From positions 1-64,000 of the forward strand of contig CAYWXK010000021.1 of NCBI GenBank assembly GCA_964462515.1: a stretch of DNA of 64,000 nt, given 5' to 3'. Below, one piece after another: positions 26,319 to 34,788 of the stretch; within the stretch, counting starts at the first letter, position 1, and each line of letters starts with the position of its first letter. The stretch is from CAYWXK01 sp964462515 (lineage in GTDB: Bacteria > Planctomycetota > Phycisphaerae > Sedimentisphaerales > Anaerobacaceae). The translations under genes and the position numbers were made by a program. A model generated the notes under the pieces. That model did no database searches. It was not told where the DNA came from and worked only from the letters and a program-made list of their open reading frames with translations.

Positions 26319-27185
26319 TCACTTTGCAAAAGGCGCAATCCTGCCATACTTAATATCGTGGCGTGCCATCGATTCTGCCTTATTTATTACTTTATGTATA
26401 AATACTTTGTCGTCTTTTGTCAGCTTGTTTCTGCCAAGATAAGCAAGATAAAAACGCAAACGGTCGGTCTTTGAAAAATACCTTGCGGGAGCAGAATAAT
26501 ACAACTGGGCAATGTCTTTTATCAGAAATCGCCGGCGGAGCAAAACGGGCCTAAAGGCCCTTGCCAAGTCTATCAGATAAAAAATACCATTGTCGCTATA
26601 GTATATATGTGAAAAATAGAGGTCGCGATGGCGATAATTTGTGTCGTGAAACTTTTTTATAAAAGATGCTAATTGAGCAATAAAGCTTCTGCGCAGCTTC
26701 AAATTTTTTCCTTTAACAGGGCCATTAAAACATACGGGCAATTTCCGCTCCAGAGATTCGGCATTCGGGAGCTTTTCAGTTATGATAAAGCTTCTTTTCT
26801 CAAAAAAACTGCCTCGCTGCTGGCCATAAGCGACGGTTTTAGGGGTGTTTATGCCGGCCATTATCAATTCGTTTGCCGTTTCATATTCCAGAAAACCACA
26901 GCTTTGCCGTCTGTGTGTCGAAAGCCAGTTTTTTAGCTGGACATAAATCGGCGGACTGTCGTATCGCTTGAGGAAAAGTGTTTTTGTCAGGCCATCCTGC
27001 GGTAAATTTATTTCAAATTGTCCCCGGGTGCGAAATTGAGCAAGGTTATTTTTGGTCAGGTTCTTTACTTTATCAAAAGAAAAGACGGCATCTACCGAAT
27101 TCAGGCTGATATTCTCGAAGGCCTGCTCGAAGTCTTCACTAACAAAAAACGACCTGGAAACTTCGATGAATCTTTGGTTAGCCAT
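26319..27185 (-). CDS. lipopolysaccharide core kinase-like protein (InaA/WaaP/KdkA type)
   Basis: A 288-residue protein kinase-like fold protein. The ATP-anchoring Lys is probably in TLFLKRYDSP. The catalytic loop is NYRHRDLYFSHIYY (HRD motif with Asp), and YLIDLARA stands for the metal-binding DFG equivalent. LPS kinases of this group phosphorylate heptose or Kdo residues of the inner core, strengthening the outer membrane. The genomic setting among heptose synthesis and GT9 genes supports that role. Three bases separate it from the radical SAM gene upstream. Which sugar it phosphorylates is not readable from sequence. Confidence 0.8.
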   Translation of the reverse strand: MANQRFIEVSRSFFVSEDFEQAFENISLNSVDAVFSFDKVKNLTKNNLAQFRTRGQFEINLPQDGLTKTLFLKRYDSPPIYVQLKNWLSTHRRQSCGFLEYETANELIMAGINTPKTVAYGQQRGSFFEKRSFIITEKLPNAESLERKLPVCFNGPVKGKNLKLRRSFIAQLASFIKKFHDTNYRHRDLYFSHIYYSDNGIFYLIDLARAFRPVLLRRRFLIKDIAQLYYSAPARYFSKTDRLRFYLAYLGRNKLTKDDKVFIHKVINKAESMARHDIKYGRIAPFAK

Positions 27186-27188
27186 TTT

Positions 27189-28712
27189 CTATCCGTCATT
27201 ATCATACAGGAAATAATCGGATAATACGCCCATAAACCGATTATATTTAATGGCGTAATGTGATACGCCTTTTTCGACGTGGTATTGAGAATATTGCCTG
27301 TCTTGTTCATGCAGATTGTCGAATACATTGCGCCATTGTTCTTCGTCCATCGCCAGTATTTTCTGAACCTTTTGGGCGTAAAAATCGGCACAGGGCAAAT
27401 TAGAATAAGCGTTGACAAACCACGGCAAAATACTGCCGATTTTTTTCAGCAGCAGATTGTGTTCCGGGCCGAATTCCAGACAGGATTGGTCCGTAAAGTT
27501 TTTCATCTTCTCCATTTTTTCAAGGTTAATATATCCGCCGTCGAGACCGATTTGATAGGCCTGCGTGCCTGGAAAGGGAAAAAAGTACGTCCAGCGAAAT
27601 CGCCCGGGTTTGGCTGCGGCGGTCAGCTTTATGGTCTCAAAAAGATTATCATGGCTTTCATACGGAAAACCGATTATGAGGAATATGGAGCTGTGCATAC
27701 TGTAATCGGCGACGGTCTTGATTGCCTCGATGATTTTTTCGTTGCTTGTGTGACGATTGAGGATCTTGTCCCTGATTGACGGGCTGCCGGATTCCACGCC
27801 GAATTTTACAATCTTACAGTTTGCCTCAGCTAAAAAGCGGCTACAATCACCGTCAAAAAAGCCGACGTGCGCGTTGACAACGAACGGTATTTTTGAAACT
27901 TTCTTGTAAGCTTCGCAAAATTCCTTTACATATCGCTTATCAAATGTAAAAAGGTCGTCATCGAATATAAACATCCGGATGTTATGATAATTTTTCTGCA
28001 GGAACTCAATTTCCTGGATAACCTCATCGACGCCGAATCGGCGTATGTAATTAAGCCGGCTGAAGCTGCACCTAAGATCGGTTTTGTATGTCTTAACCAT
28101 CACGTGGTTGAAACAGTATGTGCAGGAGAAGGGGCAGCCGCGAGAAGTCATCAGGCCAACCCAACCGTGTTTGGCGTCAATAAGTCTTTGGAAATCCATA
28201 CTCTGATAATCTTTGGGCGGCAATCTTGCCAGGTCCGGCAAGGGTCGTACCGGATTTATTTTGATTTGACCGTCATATATCAGTGCAAGGTTGCAAAGGT
28301 TTTCTATGGCTTGGCCGTGTTGGAGTTTCTCAATGAATTCCGGAAAGGCTTCATCACATTCACCTCGAAAGACGTAGTCGAAAAGGCCTGTTTTCAATAT
28401 TTCCTTTGCACCAGATAAGGCATGAATACCCCCGACTACAAAAGGAACGTTAAATTTTTTTCGGGCCCATCGAGCAAGCATCTGCGTGTAGGGCCATTGG
28501 TTGGTTACTACCGAAAAGGCAAGTATATCTGGCTTTTCGTTTGCAATTCGCCCGTTAAATTGTTCCTCGCTTGGCAACGGCTCGATGTCTTCGCATAACT
28601 GCCAGAAAGCAACTTGATGACCGGCCTTTTTCAGGACGGATATAATATGCGATACGCCGTAATTAAAGCCTAATTGTGAGTCTGCTGAAGGATAAATGAA
28701 AAATATTTTCAT
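27189..28712 (-). CDS. B12-binding-domain radical SAM protein
   Basis: A 507-residue enzyme with an N-terminal cobalamin-binding-like Rossmann domain (YPSADSQLGFNYGVSHI..., ILAFSVVTNQWPY, VVGGIHALSGAKEIL) and a radical SAM barrel. The 4Fe-4S Cys motif is TSRGCPFSCTYCFNH. The C-terminal region is family-specific. Such proteins carry out methylations or C-C/C-P rearrangements. In lipid and glycan clusters they modify hopanoids, lipid A or sugars. Its position in the LPS operon suggests a lipid A or core modification, but the substrate is unknown. It is 44 bases downstream of the larger GT9-like gene. Confidence 0.85.
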   Translation of the reverse strand: MKIFFIYPSADSQLGFNYGVSHIISVLKKAGHQVAFWQLCEDIEPLPSEEQFNGRIANEKPDILAFSVVTNQWPYTQMLARWARKKFNVPFVVGGIHALSGAKEILKTGLFDYVFRGECDEAFPEFIEKLQHGQAIENLCNLALIYDGQIKINPVRPLPDLARLPPKDYQSMDFQRLIDAKHGWVGLMTSRGCPFSCTYCFNHVMVKTYKTDLRCSFSRLNYIRRFGVDEVIQEIEFLQKNYHNIRMFIFDDDLFTFDKRYVKEFCEAYKKVSKIPFVVNAHVGFFDGDCSRFLAEANCKIVKFGVESGSPSIRDKILNRHTSNEKIIEAIKTVADYSMHSSIFLIIGFPYESHDNLFETIKLTAAAKPGRFRWTYFFPFPGTQAYQIGLDGGYINLEKMEKMKNFTDQSCLEFGPEHNLLLKKIGSILPWFVNAYSNLPCADFYAQKVQKILAMDEEQWRNVFDNLHEQDRQYSQYHVEKGVSHYAIKYNRFMGVLSDYFLYDNDG

Positions 28713-28756
28713 AATATATATAATTTTTTTTAAGCAGAGTTACAAACAGATGTATA

Positions 28757-30340
28757 TCAGCTTTCCAAAGCTGTTTTAGCCTGCTTTTCGCCGTGACCAG
28801 ACGTACGTATTTCCTGGATTTTAGGAGGATGTTTAATAGTTGGTCGTGTTGCAGAGGTAATTTCTTCAATTATTCGGGAAATGACTTCATCTGTATCAAT
28901 ATGCCGGTGATTGGATAGCATATCAATGTGTACTATTCTGCATTTGGTATTTCCACAGGCGCTCCATCGTGTGATAAAGTTCATATTGTTGATGCCTGCA
29001 AATACTGTCAAGGTCGGCGTTTCGGCGGCGGCGGCAATATGCTGGCAAGCAGAATCATAGCCAATGAATTCGTCACACCGGGCAATAAGGGCTGCAATTT
29101 CACCAATATCACACTGGATATTTATGATTCCGTGTGCAAATTTCGGATACTTAGAATCTGAAAAACAAAAGCTCGCAGTTTTGAAGCCCAAGTTTTGCAG
29201 ACCCAAAATTACAGAAGTGCTTCTGGAAAATTCTTCTTCGCCGAATCCTTTGTCAAGAAGCACGACTGTTTGTGGGCAATTCAAAATTTCTTGGAGCAGT
29301 TTCCTCTCAAAGTCGATATCAAGTCGTTTACGAGGATTTTCCCCGACGCCGAAATTTACAGCGATGAGCTTTTTGCATCCTGCAGCACGAAGGCCGTTAG
29401 CTATTTCCTCGGCTCGACATCTTGTGGGCGATGGCAGCCAAACCTTTGGATAGCAAAAATCTTGTATACCAAAAACTTTATCCATCCATTGGTTCGTCAG
29501 CTCGGCCATAGATTTGTTTTGCAAAGATGAAACGCAACTGCGACTGTTAAAAAGAAGATAGTTGTCCCCGTTTGTCAGTGGTAAGACTCCAAGCTGAGAG
29601 ATACGCGAATCCGGGTCAATCAATAAAGTATAGTTTTCACTTCCCGGCGGCATTTCCTCGGCAAGAATATCTAATGCGCCAAACCAGCTTGAGAAACGTT
29701 CAAACAGTCCTCCTCTGCGCACATAAGCAAGCGGTCGTATTCGGATTTGGGTATTGCCCGCGAAAATACCTGAAAGTTTACTGCTGCCGATAATAACAAT
29801 TTCAATATGAGGGAACATTTTCACAAGGCGCTGAATCATCACGCTTAGAATCGCGACGTCGGCTCCGACAGTCACGCGGGACAGAAGAATGATTTTTTTA
29901 GGCGGCCTGCCGGCGTCGTAGATATAATTGCGGCGCTCGATAAGCATTGCCCGACAATAAATATCCTCGAAGGATACAATTCCAAAGCCGGTCAGCCTTT
30001 TATCCAGTGATTTTCCCTGAGATGTGTTTCTGCAGCAGGTAATGACCTGTGACATAACCCTGCTGTAGATTTCTGTCGGCATGTCCTGGTAATCATCGCA
30101 TAATGTTTCCACGATAATTTCAAAAAGGGCCGATGCTGCCTCGTTGTTAAGCTCTTCATTCAATGATGATGTTGCCATTTCGCACAGCAGGTCAATATAC
30201 TCGCTTTCATAAGAGCCACTCTTGTAATATCTGTCAATAAATGACAAAGCAATCTGTCGTGATAGTCCCGACACAGCCACTTGTGGGCAGTAACCCTGTT
30301 TGAGGTTAATCCATTTTTCTCGATATACTTTTGGTTCCAT
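28757..30340 (-). CDS. GT9-like (heptosyltransferase-related) protein with N-terminal extension
   Basis: A 527-residue protein. The C-terminal about 350 residues look like a GT-B ADP-heptose transferase: KKIILLSRVTVGADVAILSVMI, LIAVNFGVGENPRKR, and FIGYDSACQHIAAAAETPTLTVFAG, the equivalent of the GT9 nucleotide-binding block. The first about 160 residues are helical with no family I recognise. The usual N-terminal NWVGD motif is replaced by SRVTVGADVA, so donor use may differ or activity may be lost. The gene begins one base after the stop of the canonical heptosyltransferase, suggesting the two act on the same core. Confidence 0.7.
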   Translation of the reverse strand: MEPKVYREKWINLKQGYCPQVAVSGLSRQIALSFIDRYYKSGSYESEYIDLLCEMATSSLNEELNNEAASALFEIIVETLCDDYQDMPTEIYSRVMSQVITCCRNTSQGKSLDKRLTGFGIVSFEDIYCRAMLIERRNYIYDAGRPPKKIILLSRVTVGADVAILSVMIQRLVKMFPHIEIVIIGSSKLSGIFAGNTQIRIRPLAYVRRGGLFERFSSWFGALDILAEEMPPGSENYTLLIDPDSRISQLGVLPLTNGDNYLLFNSRSCVSSLQNKSMAELTNQWMDKVFGIQDFCYPKVWLPSPTRCRAEEIANGLRAAGCKKLIAVNFGVGENPRKRLDIDFERKLLQEILNCPQTVVLLDKGFGEEEFSRSTSVILGLQNLGFKTASFCFSDSKYPKFAHGIINIQCDIGEIAALIARCDEFIGYDSACQHIAAAAETPTLTVFAGINNMNFITRWSACGNTKCRIVHIDMLSNHRHIDTDEVISRIIEEITSATRPTIKHPPKIQEIRTSGHGEKQAKTALES

Positions 30341-30341
30341 A

Positions 30342-31391
30342 TCAGGCCGTCCTTTTTAGAAGTTTCGTTGCCGCCGTAAAGACCTCCTGCGTGGTTATTT
30401 GTATCATACACTGATGTTTTTTTGAGCAGACCTTCTTATGGCAGGGAGAGCAATCAAGCTCTTTTCTGATTACAATTGTATGCTCAAGATTGGATGCGGT
30501 GTAATGCGGGTCTGTCGGACCCATAACGACGACGACCGGAGTGTCAAAAGCTACGGCGTAATGCCGAGGGCCGGTGTCGTTAGTTATAAGCAGATTGCAT
30601 CTACGCACCAAAGGTTTTAATAGTTCAAGGTCTATATTATCCTGATATGTGTCGATGATGTCTGCACGACTATTTTCGAGAATAGCATGGGTAATACTCT
30701 GCTCGCCCAGGCCAGAAAAAAGTAGAATTTTTGCGTCGAATTTTTTTTCGCACAGGTCCGCAAGCTCGGCGAAATATTCAGCGGGCCAGCATTTGGATGA
30801 ACCGAAACTGGCGCCGGGGTTTAGTCCTATGACAATATCTTTTTCCCGAATACCGTATTTTTGGATAAGTAATTCGCCGCGTTTGCGAATTTCCTGGCCG
30901 ATAAAAAGCCTCGGCTTTATTCTATCCGGTATTTTCAGGTCGAGCCAGCGACAGATTTCCAGATAATATTCAGTCATAGGAAGGGGAACAATACTATGAT
31001 TATGACGAACAGGCTTGGGTCCATCTTTCAGAAATATTGCCCGAAAATTTCTGCGGTAGCCGTATATATTTTTAGCTCCTGCCAGCCATAATCCGAGGAT
31101 TGAACGGATAGAGTTGGGCAAAACGATGGCTGTGTCTGCTTTGCAGGTTTTTAATTGTTTAACCATCCGCCAAAATCCCGACAATGATTTATCATCGCAG
31201 TCGATAAAACCGTCGAACCAAGGACCATCTCTGAGGATTCCCTGCTTGTTTTTTTTCAGCAGGCCGATGATTTTGGTTTGAGGAAAATTTTCTCGAAGAC
31301 AATCCAGCACAGGGGTAGCCATAACAATATCACCCACCCAGTTTGGGCAGCGAACAATGATTGTTTCGACGCTGTTACTAATATTTTTCAT
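30342..31391 (-). CDS. waaF: ADP-heptose:LPS heptosyltransferase (GT9, WaaF-like)
   Basis: A 349-residue transferase adding L-glycero-D-manno-heptose to the LPS inner core. Diagnostic blocks are IVRCPNWVGDIVMATPVLDCL at the N-terminus, IGLNPGASFGSSKCWPAEYF in the middle, and the donor-site TNDTGPRHYAVAFDTPVVVV. A WCys-rich segment near the C-terminus (CSPCHKKVCSKKHQCM) is common in this group. The genes for making ADP-heptose lie just upstream in the operon. WaaF rather than WaaC is suggested by the NWVGD start and the Cys cluster, but the position of the heptose added is not certain. Confidence 0.88.
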   Translation of the reverse strand: MKNISNSVETIIVRCPNWVGDIVMATPVLDCLRENFPQTKIIGLLKKNKQGILRDGPWFDGFIDCDDKSLSGFWRMVKQLKTCKADTAIVLPNSIRSILGLWLAGAKNIYGYRRNFRAIFLKDGPKPVRHNHSIVPLPMTEYYLEICRWLDLKIPDRIKPRLFIGQEIRKRGELLIQKYGIREKDIVIGLNPGASFGSSKCWPAEYFAELADLCEKKFDAKILLFSGLGEQSITHAILENSRADIIDTYQDNIDLELLKPLVRRCNLLITNDTGPRHYAVAFDTPVVVVMGPTDPHYTASNLEHTIVIRKELDCSPCHKKVCSKKHQCMIQITTQEVFTAATKLLKRTA

Positions 31392-31434
31392 TTTTTCAAT
31401 AACAATTGCGCAGCGTATCCAGCTTTATGAACGT

Positions 31435-32667
31435 TTATCTTCGCTCCTGCATAATGTAAAAAGTTAGTGCCATCAACTGAAGGACTGCAGCAAATCCGAG
31501 CAAAATCATAATCGAATTATCCTTTCGAGCCGGGCTTAATAGAAACAATATCGTAAGCAAAAGGCAAAACAGGACACCTATTTGCACAATCCCTGATAGG
31601 AATCTGGGTATGGAAAATTCTTTGCCGAACATTTCGGTCCGCTGCATTTTTCTGAGCTGTTCAAGAATCGCCTGAAGCAACTGGATGGTCTGGTTATCAG
31701 GAGCTTCTTGCCCGCCAAAGCCTGCCTGCATTTGAGCAGGCTCAGATTGAGGTAATTGTTCAATATCCTGAGAAACTGTCTGCTCAGCTTGCAAAACGGA
31801 CTCAGTATCCTGTGAAACAAGATCTTCAACCTGTGAACCTGGCTCTGTAATCTGTGAAACAGGTTCTTCAAACCTTGAAAGAGGCTCAGCAACTTGCGAA
31901 ACAGGTTCTACATCTTGCAAAACAGGCTCAGCATCCTGTGAAACGGATTTCTCAACTTGCAAAGGAGGCTCAGCAACTTGTGAAACAGGTTCCTCAACCT
32001 GTGAAAGAGGCTCAACAGTTTGCGAAACAGGTTCAGTAACCTCTTGAAGCGATTCAGTCGGATTTGATAAGTCTGGCTGAACTTTGGTTGCCACATCACT
32101 AAAGGAACGATGGTGCCTTTTTATGATGTTTACCGCCTCTCTGATATTCACGGCCTTGTAGTCTGAATCCGGCAGTGGCGCCTCAAGCTGCCGGGAGTGC
32201 AAATAGTTGTTTATCAGTATAGTCTTACAGCCGGCCTGCACACCGGCCTCGACGTCGCGGCCGCTGTTGCCAATACACCAGGATTGGCCAAGGTCAATGT
32301 CAATCTGTTCAGCGGCGGCCAGTAACATCCCAGGGCTTGGTTTTCTCCAGTTGCTTTCCTTACGGTATTTTGGGATAACACCATCGGGATGGTATGGACA
32401 GTAATAAATGCGGTCTAAAAAAACGCCCTTTTCGGCGAGCAACTGCATCAGCCGGTCGTGAATCTTATTAAGAGCATCTTCGGTAATAATTCCTCGCGCA
32501 ACCCCGGATTGATTGGTAACAACAACCAGCTTATATCCCATAACTTTAAGCTCAGCCAGAGCTTCAGCAACACCATCAAGCAGCTTTACCTGGTCGGGAT
32601 GATTGATATAGCCGGGGTCCTCAATCAAAGTGTCATCACGGTCTAAAAATATCGCTTTATTGGACAT
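31435..32667 (-). CDS. gmhB: heptose bisphosphate phosphatase fused to a heptad-repeat and membrane-anchor tail
   Basis: Residues 1 to about 175 are a HAD-IIIA phosphatase like D-glycero-D-manno-heptose-1,7-bisphosphate 7-phosphatase: FLDRDDTLIEDPGY, VVTNQSGVARG, the zinc-loop YYCPYHPDG and KPSPGMLL, then GNSGRDVEAG. It would remove the 7-phosphate between HldE's two reactions. Unlike normal GmhB (about 190 residues), it continues with about 14 heptads of the type EPVSQxx (residues about 209-305). Then come a Met/Gln segment and two hydrophobic helices (about 355-405). The tail should tether the enzyme to the membrane. Start spacing and position in the operon are normal. Confidence 0.85.
   Translation of the reverse strand: MSNKAIFLDRDDTLIEDPGYINHPDQVKLLDGVAEALAELKVMGYKLVVVTNQSGVARGIITEDALNKIHDRLMQLLAEKGVFLDRIYYCPYHPDGVIPKYRKESNWRKPSPGMLLAAAEQIDIDLGQSWCIGNSGRDVEAGVQAGCKTILINNYLHSRQLEAPLPDSDYKAVNIREAVNIIKRHHRSFSDVATKVQPDLSNPTESLQEVTEPVSQTVEPLSQVEEPVSQVAEPPLQVEKSVSQDAEPVLQDVEPVSQVAEPLSRFEEPVSQITEPGSQVEDLVSQDTESVLQAEQTVSQDIEQLPQSEPAQMQAGFGGQEAPDNQTIQLLQAILEQLRKMQRTEMFGKEFSIPRFLSGIVQIGVLFCLLLTILFLLSPARKDNSIMILLGFAAVLQLMALTFYIMQERR
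31750..32045. repeat. 21-bp degenerate tandem repeats in the gmhB fusion gene
   Basis: About 14 consecutive 21-base units encode seven-residue repeats (consensus [TVAE]EPVSQ[VDT]). They are in frame, so unit number can vary without frameshift. Units are degenerate rather than identical, which argues for an old array. Confidence 0.75.
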
Positions 32668-32680
32668 TTTTTATCCAAAA

Positions 32681-33265
32681 CTATTTTTTGCAGAAATTCT
32701 GCTCTACCAGGTCACAAATAATATGATAGGCAAGCTGGTGCATCTCCTGGCTGCGGGCTGTTGAATCGGAGTCGGCACAAAAACATATATCCGCGATTTG
32801 CTCCAGCCTACTATTAGATTTACCTGTAAAGGCCAGAACACAGGCACCTTTCTGTCCGGCTAATCGGGCGGCTTTAATAATGTTGGGTGAGCTGCCGCTG
32901 GTTGAAAATGCCCACAGGATGTCGCCTTCCGCAACAAGGGCCTCCACCTGCCGGGCAAAAACATCTTCATAAGAATAATCGTTGGCAATAGAAGTAAGTA
33001 TGGAAGTGTCCGTGGAAAGCGCTACGGCTGCCAGAGCTTTTCGCTCTCTTTTGAACCTGCCCACAAATTCGGCTGCTATATGCTGAGCATCCGCGGCGGA
33101 GCCGCCGTTGCCACAAAGGTAAACTGTCTTGTCTTTTTTCAATGCCTGTATTATTGCCTCAGCGGCAGCGACAATTGCCTCTACGCCGTTTTTTCGAAAA
33201 TTAGTAAGTAATTTCTCGTGCGCTTCTATAGTCTTTGCAATCAGTTTTTTGGCGATTTTACTCAT
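32681..33265 (-). CDS. gmhA: phosphoheptose isomerase
   Basis: Converts sedoheptulose 7-phosphate to D-glycero-D-manno-heptose 7-phosphate, the first step of ADP-heptose synthesis. The 194-residue SIS-domain protein has YLCGNGGSAADAQHIAAEFVGRF, the ALSTDTSILTSIANDY block and FSTSGSSPNIIKAA for phosphosugar binding. The C-terminal EMHQLAYHIICDLVE carries the metal-binding His of GmhA. Its ATG overlaps the hldE stop by four bases, so the two are translationally coupled. Confidence 0.95.
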   Translation of the reverse strand: MSKIAKKLIAKTIEAHEKLLTNFRKNGVEAIVAAAEAIIQALKKDKTVYLCGNGGSAADAQHIAAEFVGRFKRERKALAAVALSTDTSILTSIANDYSYEDVFARQVEALVAEGDILWAFSTSGSSPNIIKAARLAGQKGACVLAFTGKSNSRLEQIADICFCADSDSTARSQEMHQLAYHIICDLVEQNFCKK

Positions 33266-34749
33266 CTGGATTTTGTTTTCAGCGACTTAATCTTCTCGAT
33301 TGTTGCGGTTGAGCTTTTGCCTTCCACCAGAGGCGCAAGGACGACCTTGCCGCCATAAGATTCGACAAATTCGCGGCCGACGACGCCTTTCTGTGCCCAG
33401 TCCTGGCCCTTCACCAATATATCCGGTTGGACTTTGTTGAGTAAGTTAAGGGGGTCTGGCTCATCGAAGACAGTGATGTAATCGACCGTTTCCAATGCAG
33501 CGAGGACGGCAGCCCTGTCGTATTGATTGTTTATTGGCCGCTCAGGCCCTTTTATAATTCTTACCGAGCTATCGCTATTTAATCCGACAACAACTATGTC
33601 ACCCTGCTGTTTGCAGAATTTAAGAAATTCGATATGACCTCTATGCACGACATCAAAACAGCCGTTTGTAAAAACCACGACTTCTTTTTGCCTGCGGCGC
33701 CAGGAAAGCTCTTCAAGTAAAGATTCAACCGAGCGGACCTTGCCGCTTTTGCTGCGATTTTGACTGACAAGCTCGTTAATAACCTCTTCAATAGTTACCG
33801 TCGAGGTGCCGAATTTCTCCACCTCAATTCCGCCGGTTATATTGGCCAGTTGCACTGCGGTTTTATAATCACAGCCCGCCGCCAGAGTCACTGCGAGTGT
33901 CGCCAGGACCATATCACCTGCTCCGGTAACATCATAAACGCTGCGCGGCCTGGTGGGAACGATTTCATTTATGCCTTCTGTCTTCAGATATGCACCATCC
34001 TTATCAAGCGTGATTACCACTGCTCCGAGCTTCAACCTCTGGGCAAGCTGCTGGGCTGCTTTGGCTGCCGTCTCTGCGTTTGTTACCTCAAAACCGACCA
34101 CCATAGAAGTTTCCTGACGGTTCGGCGTAATGACAGCAGCACCGGCATATTTTGAATAGTCACTGACGCGAGCAGGGTCAACCAAAACTTTTTTGTTAGC
34201 AACCGCCGCCCACTGTATCATTTGTTTGCAGACAGACGGGGTGAACAAACCTTTGTTATAATCCTGCAGACAAACAATATCGGCCTGCGACAAACTATTT
34301 TTGTAGAGATGCAAAATCTCTTCATACTGCCGGTCGGAAAATGGTTCAGCGGATTCCACGTCCATCCTGAATAGCTGCTGGCGATGACGATGCTGTGCCA
34401 GGCCTATCAGCCTTTGCTTGGCAATAGTAGGACGGTCGGTAACTTTCAGAAGTCCGCCGGTGTCGGCACCAATTTCTGACAGTTTCTCCTTGAGGATGCT
34501 GCCATTTTGGTCGTCTCCGATAACGCCCAGACAAAAGGGCAGCCCTTTTAAGGCCGCAACGTCTGCAGCTACAGAGGCGGCCCCGCCGCAGCGATATTCT
34601 GTCTGGGTAACCTTCAATACCGGCACCGGAGCCTCAGGACTAATCCGCAAGGCGTCACCATAGACATAAACATCAAGCATAAAATCGCCGACCACAAGAA
34701 CCTTCGGCGAGCCAAGGTTTGTTACCGTTTTTAGCAATTTTTCATACAT
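33262..34749 (-). CDS. hldE: bifunctional heptose 7-phosphate kinase / heptose 1-phosphate adenylyltransferase
   Basis: A two-domain enzyme. The N-terminal ribokinase-type domain phosphorylates D-glycero-D-manno-heptose 7-phosphate at C1 (VVGDFMLDVYVYG, the RCGGAASVAADVAAL motif, catalytic DVTGAGDMVLATLAV). The C-terminal nucleotidyltransferase domain (FTNGCFDVVHRGHIEFLK, VVGLNSDSSVR) adds AMP to give ADP-heptose. About 495 residues is close to E. coli HldE. I start at the internal ATG (34749), which gives the family N-terminus, rather than a TTG eight codons upstream. With gmhA and gmhB beside it, only the hldD epimerase is missing from the window. Confidence 0.96.
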   Translation of the reverse strand: MYEKLLKTVTNLGSPKVLVVGDFMLDVYVYGDALRISPEAPVPVLKVTQTEYRCGGAASVAADVAALKGLPFCLGVIGDDQNGSILKEKLSEIGADTGGLLKVTDRPTIAKQRLIGLAQHRHRQQLFRMDVESAEPFSDRQYEEILHLYKNSLSQADIVCLQDYNKGLFTPSVCKQMIQWAAVANKKVLVDPARVSDYSKYAGAAVITPNRQETSMVVGFEVTNAETAAKAAQQLAQRLKLGAVVITLDKDGAYLKTEGINEIVPTRPRSVYDVTGAGDMVLATLAVTLAAGCDYKTAVQLANITGGIEVEKFGTSTVTIEEVINELVSQNRSKSGKVRSVESLLEELSWRRRQKEVVVFTNGCFDVVHRGHIEFLKFCKQQGDIVVVGLNSDSSVRIIKGPERPINNQYDRAAVLAALETVDYITVFDEPDPLNLLNKVQPDILVKGQDWAQKGVVGREFVESYGGKVVLAPLVEGKSSTATIEKIKSLKTKSR

Positions 34750-34788
34750 TTTTGACCCTTGTGCACCTTCCAAACTCTGCCTTTTTCT

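Noticed and set aside
31750..32045. Possible CRISPR-like or mini-satellite array
   Set aside because: Units are 21 bases, without unique spacers, in frame within a protein-coding gene and degenerate; it is a coding heptad repeat.
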